Shown: one piece after another, positions 57,165 to 64,000 of the stretch
Numbering within the stretch: position 1 is the first letter of the stretch
Layout: the number at the start of each line of letters is the position of its first letter
Assembly (NCBI GenBank): GCA_964020155.1
Contig: OZ026549.1
Span: 303,633 to 367,632 of the forward strand
DNA from: Chondrilla cf. caribensis
Lineage: Eukaryota > Porifera > Demospongiae > Chondrillida > Chondrillidae
Length of the DNA stretch: 64,000 bases
Direction: 5' to 3'
The notes under the pieces: model-generated
Databases searched by the model: none
What the model was told of the DNA's origin: nothing
Seen by the model: only the letters and a program-made list of their open reading frames with translations
Made by a program: the position numbers and the translations under genes

Positions 57165-57173
57165 ATGAGATGA
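57165..57173 (+). promoter_or_regulatory. Minimal upstream ORF overlapping gene 7 start
   Basis: ATGAGATGA: an extra ATG (not present in genes 1 and 2, which read GTGAGATGAGG) encodes Met-Arg-stop, with its TGA overlapping the main ATG. Could reduce initiation at the main start; effect is inference. Confidence 0.35.
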
Positions 57174-60100
57174 GGAGTTTACCTATAGTCTGTAGTGTCC
57201 TACTGGTGTGTGGAGTGTTGTCCACTAATGGAGAATTAGGTGAGGAACAGATGTAGTGTGTGTGTGTGGATTATACTGTGGACAGACAATGGTAGATTGT
57301 GACATGTGGGAGAGTGTTAAGTTTGAGGAGAGGAGTGGTTGTGAGGGTGAGAGGAGGACTGGTTGTGAGGGTGAGAGGAGGGCTGGTTGTGAGGGAGAGA
57401 GGAGGACTGGCTGTGAGGGTGAGAGGAGGACTGGTTGTGAGGGTGAGAGGAGGAGTGGTTGTGAGGGAGAGAGGAGGACTGGTTGTGAGGCTAAAAGTAT
57501 AGGATCATTAGTAAACATATTAAAAACTATAATACCAGGTTCTGTAACATTCTTTGAAATGTACACCCCTTCATACACCTTTTCTCCCTCCACAGTTCCT
57601 AATACTCCTAATGTGGTGATTGATGGCTACACAGTCGATTCAACACTCAACTCTACAGCTACTCTACCACTAGGAACAACTCTTATTCTAGTTTGTAGAA
57701 TCAGTGGAATACCACATGGACTACAGACTAACTATCACTGGACATGTCCAAATGAACCGTGTCAACAAACAGGATATGCTGGGAGAAAGATCAACAGTAT
57801 AATTATAGCCATCAACATAACCTCTACAAGTGATGGAGGGACATACACCTGTACTGTCACTGCTCAAGGAAGGGAAGATAGTCAACAGTTTCAACTGAAT
57901 GTTAATGGTCAGTGTTTGCAAGAGCATATTACTAGTACAGTGTGTACATACCCATGGTGATACATTGGTCTACTTCATACTGTGTACTTTAGGTGGTCGA
58001 GTTGTTCACAGTTATGGGAGACTGATATTCAATGAGAGAGTCATCACTGACAAACAACAACTACAACCACCAAACAATGCTAGTGGAGATGGGAGGATTG
58101 AGTGTAGAGTGAGCAGTGGAGGGGCTATGTTCTCATATCATGGACGCACTAAAGGAGGTGACACTAGTGGAGATGTCCATGAGATCAGAAGTGGATCTAC
58201 TGCTACTTTAGTCATAAGAGATAGAGCATTCAACAATTTTGTGAATTTTGAAGGGTATTGTGCTGGTATCTACCACTACCTGTTCCTATCCAATGGTGAG
58301 TAGTGGGTGGAGTTAGGGTTGAGGTGCTGGTAGACTGTATGTAATATCTGAGGTAAACAGTGATCACCCAATCACCGCAGTATGCACTGTACTCTTATAC
58401 ATCACAGGAACATCACAGTAGTGTGATGTCAAACATCACCCTGCTATTCTTTATCACAAATAGGTACCCTCCCTGATGTGTCTATAACTGGTACAACCAG
58501 TACTGAGACCAGTATCACTGTGAACATTGGTAACATACCTAGTGGTATTGAGAGGGTTATCATTGGATATCACAGACTGGACCTTGGAGTACCAGTAGTA
58601 GGAGAGTATGGGAATAATGGTATGAGATTATCAAGAACATTCTCCTCACTAGTACCTGGTGCTAAATACAGGATCACAGCATGGAGACTTGGTGGGGATA
58701 AAGATAGAAAAAGGAGTCAGTCACCAGCTGTGAGGGAAGTTGCTATAATGGAACAAAGTGAGTTGATGCAATGGTCAGTTAATTGGTCACATAAGCAGTG
58801 TGCATACATCACTAATCAGTGGATAAATGATTAGAACATCTCATACATGTGCATCCTCCACAGATCCATCTCCTCCAAGACACCTCACTATAACTAGAGT
58901 GTTTGATGATGGGATTGAACTAAACTGGATACCACCTAGAGAACCTAATGGAGACATACGACATTATATCATCAAATACATTGCACAAAATAGACAACAA
59001 GAGATCAACACTACAAACAACATGAACTACTACAACTTAACAGGACTAGAGAGAGGACAGATCTACAACAACATCACAGTGGTAGCTGTCAACTCAGCTG
59101 GAGGTGGGGGAGAAAGTCAACCTATAACAAACTATGCACATAACTCAACAGTGAAGAGTACAAGTGAGTTAGAGGACAGTTGTGAGGGGAAGAGGAGGGT
59201 TGGTTGTGAGGGAGAGAGGACTGGTTGTGAGGGTGAGAGGAGGACTGGTCGTGAGGGAGAGAGGAGGGCTGGTTGTGAGGGTGAGAGGAGGACTGGTTGT
59301 GAGGTTTTAAGTATAGGATTATAAGTAAACACATCACAAACTATAATACCAGGTTCTGTAACATTCTTCTGAAATGTACACCCCTTCATGCACCTTCTCT
59401 CCCTCCACAGTTCCTACTACTCCTAATGTGGTGATTGATGGATACACAGTCGATTCAACACTCAACTCTACAGCTACTCTACCACTAGGAAAAACTCTTA
59501 TTCTAGTTTGTAGAATCAGTGGAATACCACATGGACTACAGGCTAACTATCACTGGACATGTCCAAATGAACCATGTCAACAAACAGGATATGCTGGGAG
59601 AAAGATCAACAACAATATTATAGCCATCAACATAACCTCTACAAGTGATGGAGGGACATACACCTGTAATGTCACTGCTGGAGGAAGGGAAGCTAGTCAA
59701 CAGTTTCAACTGAATGTTAATGGTCAGTGTTTGCAAGAGCATATTACTAGTACAGTGTGTACATACCCATGGTGATACATTGGTCTACTTCATACTGTGT
59801 ACTTTAGGTGGTCGAGTTGTTCACAGTTATGGGAGACTGATACTCGATGAGAGAGTCATCACTGACAAACAACAACTACAACCACCAAACAATGCTAGTG
59901 GAGATGGGAGGATTGAGTGTAGAGTGAGCAGTGGAGGGGCTAGGTTCTCATATCATGGACGCACTATAGGAGGTGACACTAGTGGAGATGTCCATGAGAT
60001 CAGAAGTGGATCTACTGCTACTGTAGTCATAAGAGATAGAGCATTCAACAATTTTGTGAATTTTGAAGGGAATTGTGCTGGTATTTACCACTACCTGTTC

Positions 60101-61626
60101 CTATCTGGTGGTGAGTAGTGGGAGGAGTTAGGGTTGAGGTGCGGGCAGACTGTATACTCATATACATAACAGGAACATCACAGTAGTGTGATGTCAAACA
60201 TCACCCTGCTATTCTTTATCACTAATAGGTACCCTCCCTGATATGTCTATAGCTGGTACAACCAGTACTGATACCAGTATCAAGGTGAACATTGGTTCTG
60301 AGAAGGTTATCATTGGATATCACAGACTGGACCTTGGGGTACCAGTAGTAGGAGAGCATGGGAATATTGATCAGCATAGGAAATCAAGAACATTCTCCTC
60401 ACTAGTACCTGGTGCTAAGTACAGGATCACAGCATTGGGACTTGATGGAGGTGGTGATAGAAATAGGAGTCAGTCACCAGCTGTGAGGGAGGTTACTACA
60501 ATGGAACAAAGTGAGTTGATGCAATGGTCAGTTAATTGTTCACATAAGCAGTGTACACACATCACTAGTCAGTGGACAAATGCCTACAACATCTCATACA
60601 TGTACATCCTACACAGATCCATCTCCTCCAAGACACCTCACTAGAACTAGAGTGTTTGATGATGGGATTGAACTAAACTGGATACCACCTAGAGAACCTA
60701 ATGGAGACATACGATATTACATCATCAAATACACTAATGGAACACAACAAGAGATCAACACTACAAACAACATCAACTACTACAACTTAACAGGACTAGA
60801 GAGAGGACAGACCTACAACAACATCAGAGTGGTAGCTGTCAACTCAGCTGGAGGTGGGGGAGGAAGTCAACCTATAATAAGTTATGTACACAACCCAACA
60901 GTGGAGTGTACAAGTGAGTTAGAAGTGGAGGTATTGAGAGTGATTGAGAATTATGCTTAAAATTTCATATGACTATGTGATGTCTTCATCAAATAGAGTC
61001 ACTAACACCTACATCATCTCCTACAACCAGCACTCCATCTCCACCAAGTGAGAGTACTATGGTACCACGAAATGCCACAGGTACACCTACACATACACAA
61101 TTGAACATACACTACTGGCTATATTGCATATTATTTTTCATACATAGAAAAATAATTAATTTAGTAACGATGATATCAATGCTTAACACTTGAGCAGGAG
61201 GGTGAGACCTACAACAATATCACAGTGGTAACTATCAACCCAGCTAGAGGGGCTGTGATCACTGCTAACTGACAGTGTGTTTGTCAATAGATACATTATA
61301 ATGCTGTAGGTGTATGTGGACTAGGGGCAGAATATACCAAAACAGGTAGCTCATATCCAGTGATATGCCTATCATGGATGCACTATTCAAGTATTTCACT
61401 ATCCCAAATATTTCCAACTGGAGTAGGTCAATCACACACGTGTACACGCATATGTGTGTGTTTGTTTGTGTGTGTGTTCAGGAGGGAAGTACCAGTTTCA
61501 CTAAGGATGAAGCACAATTGAGCTATTGTTGAAATTCCTTCATGAAACAAGGTCTTTTAACAATGATTCAATGGTTACATACTCAATGAAAATAGCATCT
61601 TCCTCCTATAACGTGTGTGTTGTGTA

Positions 61627-61703
<77 letters not shown>

Positions 61704-61759
61704 ATGTGCGTGTGCACGTGTGTGTGTGCATGTGTGTGCGTGTGTGTGTGTGAGTATGC

Positions 61760-61798
<39 letters not shown>

Positions 61799-62226
61799 CG
61801 CATCAGTACTTTATTGTATGTGTCGGCTCAGATTGAGATGAGAGATTTTGTACACCAGGGTCATACATGAGATCCAAAGATGCACATACACTTTTGTTTT
61901 TTGATATACATTCTGCGATCTATAGAGTACATTCCTTCCACACTGCAGGTACCACATCACAAAACTGTCCTATTGCAGTCATCATAGCTGTAACTGTAGT
62001 GAACATCCTCATACTACTAGTCACCATTACACTACTGGTCATTGGTGTCATGCTGATAGTGAAGAGGAAGAGACACACACCCACAGTACAGTATGACCAG
62101 GAATACAAGGTACAGATTTACGATGAAGTGGGAGACCCTGTGAAGACCAGCAAAGACACTAAAGTCTATCAAGAATTGGATGTCAACAAGATGGACGACA
62201 CCAAGCAATATGCTACAATCAAGTGA
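57170..62226 (+). CDS. Receptor gene 7: signal-(Ig-Ig-FN3-FN3)x2-short stalk-TM-tail, no sushi, 944 aa
   Basis: Exons: 57170-57239 (type A signal), block 1 57596-57907, 57993-58295, 58464-58757, 58864-59163, block 2 59411-59722, 59808-60110, 60229-60510, 60617-60913, stalk 60997-61080 (alternative in-phase donor at 61047), TM/tail 61949-62226. Shares with gene 1 the type A signal, the duplicated four-domain block with the same join (gtgagttagaggac), and the loss of sushi 1; it has also lost sushi 2, deleted with the region corresponding to 23945-25405 of gene 1. The tail is the standard YDEV, YQEL, YATI form, not gene 1's YATM. The intron at about 61330 is the empty site of the gene 1 transposon. 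A copied DCUN1D fragment lies upstream, so gene 7 derives from the left edge of the cluster. Confidence 0.85.
57318..57492. repeat. 24 bp minisatellite, gene 7 intron 1
   Basis: Seven units of gtgagaggaggactggttgt plus gagg, same family as at 28725-28940; a further patch at 59175-59305 lies between the two blocks of the gene. Confidence 0.93.
61612..61800. repeat. (GT)n microsatellite, gene 7 stalk-TM intron
   Basis: GT tract with GCGCATGTGCGTGTGCACG interruptions. Confidence 0.95.
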
Positions 62227-64000
62227 TCCTTGATTGGAGCAGTGTGCATTGACTTATTATAGCGAGTGCATTTTGCATTAACTGAACATCACAAGATAAT
62301 GATAAGTAGAGTGTGCTCCAACTAATAATGTGTGGGAAGTATGCTGAGTTCATCCCACACAGTGTGTGCAACTGGTGTGTGTAACTGGTATTTGAATGAG
62401 TTGTGTAGTTAATACATTCAAGTCACATGAATTACTGGTGTGAACAGTATGTATATGAAGATAAATGAGAGCACATAGTCTAGGATGTCATTTTAAGTTA
62501 TCCCGAGTTAAATTACTGAACCAGCATAAATTGCCCTATTATACATAATATCACCAATAATCATGCTTGTGCACCTCAATGGAGGTACTATGGACCCCGT
62601 GGTGACCAACTGTGGGATAAGACATTTTGCAATTAATATTACATCCGTATCATCCACATACAGTATAGGTCCCTGATCTGATCTGTTATAGGAATTAAGC
62701 CCATTTGCACGTGGTGACCAGTTGCAGAGATTGCATGGATTATTGGATATTTGAAATGTGTCACCATACCATATTATCTTTAGTTCCCATGCAGTCACAA
62801 TGGCCTCCATTTGACATATATTACCATCCATACTCATGCATGTACACCTTGTGTGGGATGTACGGACCTCGTGGTGACCGGTGGGTTATTTCCGATCACT
62901 AGTCACCCCAGTCTCCCTAGTGCCCATATGAGAACCAGTAACAAATACTCGTGCATAGAAATCCTTTTGGAGGTGCTACAGGGATTGTGGTGATCAGCAA
63001 ATATAACTACATGAAGGGCCCCTGATGAACAGTGAGCAAATTTGGAATCATCTCACTGGTCACCTTGTCTGGATCTGTAGCTCTGTAGTACCTCCGTGGA
63101 AATGTACACACAAAATAATATAATGCGTGTTGTTATGTATCATATCATTGACATTGGTGAGACCAGGGTGACCAGCAATAAAATCACCTTATAATTACCA
63201 GTCACGAGGTCTGTAGCACATCCAGAAGAGTGTGCATCCATCCGTATTTGTGTTATCACCTGTAACATGGATACTGGTCAGGCTGTGGTGACTAGCAACA
63301 AATGTAGAACTACCTGGCTGGTCAACACCAGGCCATACCACCTCCATAGGAATCCACATACAATGGAATATGTAATATTATATTATGTATCATATGTACA
63401 CTATGGAGGCCGTAATAACTGGTGATAAAACATATTTACTTGGTCATCACCAGGTCTATAGTACCTCTAGGAGGGTGTATATGCATCTGTATTTGTGCTT
63501 GATTTGACATGTGGACACTGGAGAGGCTGTGGTGCATGTGAGCAGTTTTTTAATTTAAAATTACCTTGCTGGTCACTATGAGGTCTGTAGCACATGCCAG
63601 AGGGTGTGCATGTATCAGTATTTGTGCTATTATGTCATATGGACACTGGGTAGGCAGTGGTGACCAGCAACAAATGCAGTATTACCTGGCTGGTCACCAG
63701 GAGGCATAGGCCTACATCACCTCTATAGGCTGTCGTATGAACACTAAGCAGGCCATGGTGACCAACGATAAATTGAACATTTCCTGTTCTCTCAAGATCT
63801 GTATTAAATCATAGATACTCTATCTAATAGTATGAGTAAATCAAGGTAGTGACACACACTGCACTAACCCAAGAATAGACCCCATTTCAGGATCATGACC
63901 TGTGGTGCACATTTATGGCTTCAAAGCACCATTTTCCTTTGTACACAAACTAATTGGTAGCCAGTTCAGTGCAGGTGGTTGAAACTGAAAATGTAGACAG
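62227..64000. other. Intergenic region after gene 7, type A unit continuing beyond the window
   Basis: Gene 7 3' flank, a segment matching 18080-18450 (62640-62990), then hairpin-type repeats and flank matching 26800-27830 almost base for base up to the window end. No gene lies inside, but the match predicts another type A receptor start roughly 500-600 bp beyond the window. Confidence 0.7.

Larger units (their letters stand above)
55210..57169. other. Intergenic region before gene 7 with copied DCUN1D 3' end
   Basis: Gene 6 3' flank, then sequence copied from the left border of the cluster: DCUN1D last-exon fragment (55591-55800), its 3' flank (55840-56270, matching 18060-18500), hairpin-type repeats 56190-56780, and the proximal type A segment to 57169. 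No functional gene is seen. Confidence 0.75.

Overview
The window is animal nuclear DNA: short GT-AG introns, very many (CA/GT)n tracts, minisatellites, and two recognisable metazoan housekeeping genes (NEK1 and DCUN1D4/5 orthologues). The style (compact genes, AT-rich non-coding DNA, many lineage-specific Ig/FN3/sushi receptors) suggests an early-branching invertebrate. A demosponge is my best guess, but this is inference and not proven by any single feature.

Layout. (1) 1-1622, + strand: 3' part of a single-pass membrane protein with a Thr/Ser stalk and a 390-residue cytoplasmic tail carrying YDQP/YDLP (YxxP) motifs and two polyQ tracts; its ectodomain lies left of the window. (2) 3205-14791, - strand: a complete 24-exon NEK1 kinase (1288 aa predicted, all exon phases agree), its introns packed with minisatellites. 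(3) 15127-17922, + strand: a complete 5-exon DCUN1D4/5 gene, head-to-head with NEK1 across a 335 bp shared upstream region. (4) 19247-62226, + strand: seven tandem paralogues of a type I receptor not known to me by name. Each has a signal peptide exon, one or two blocks of Ig, Ig-like, FN3, FN3, a Ser/Thr/Pro stalk, zero to two sushi modules, and one last exon with a transmembrane helix and a short tail ending in YQEL-x10-YATI, an ITAM-like tyrosine pair. All internal exons are phase 1-1, so modules can be shuffled without frame loss.

The cluster appears to have grown by repeated unequal exchange. Genes 1, 2 and 7 use one type of signal exon (A); genes 3-6 use another (B) and sit at about 6 kb spacing. 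Gene 7 is preceded by a broken copy of the last DCUN1D exon, showing that the left edge of the cluster was copied into it. Genes 1 and 7 share an internal duplication of the four-domain block and the loss of sushi 1. The tail, intron and stalk variants are mosaic among copies, as gene conversion would produce.

The most interesting candidate system is this cluster: near-invariant domain frameworks with length- and charge-variable loops in the first FN3 domain, variable stalks, and a conserved ITAM-like tail. This is what one would expect of an innate immune or self/non-self recognition receptor family. The function is inference; the architecture and exon maps are read directly from the sequence.
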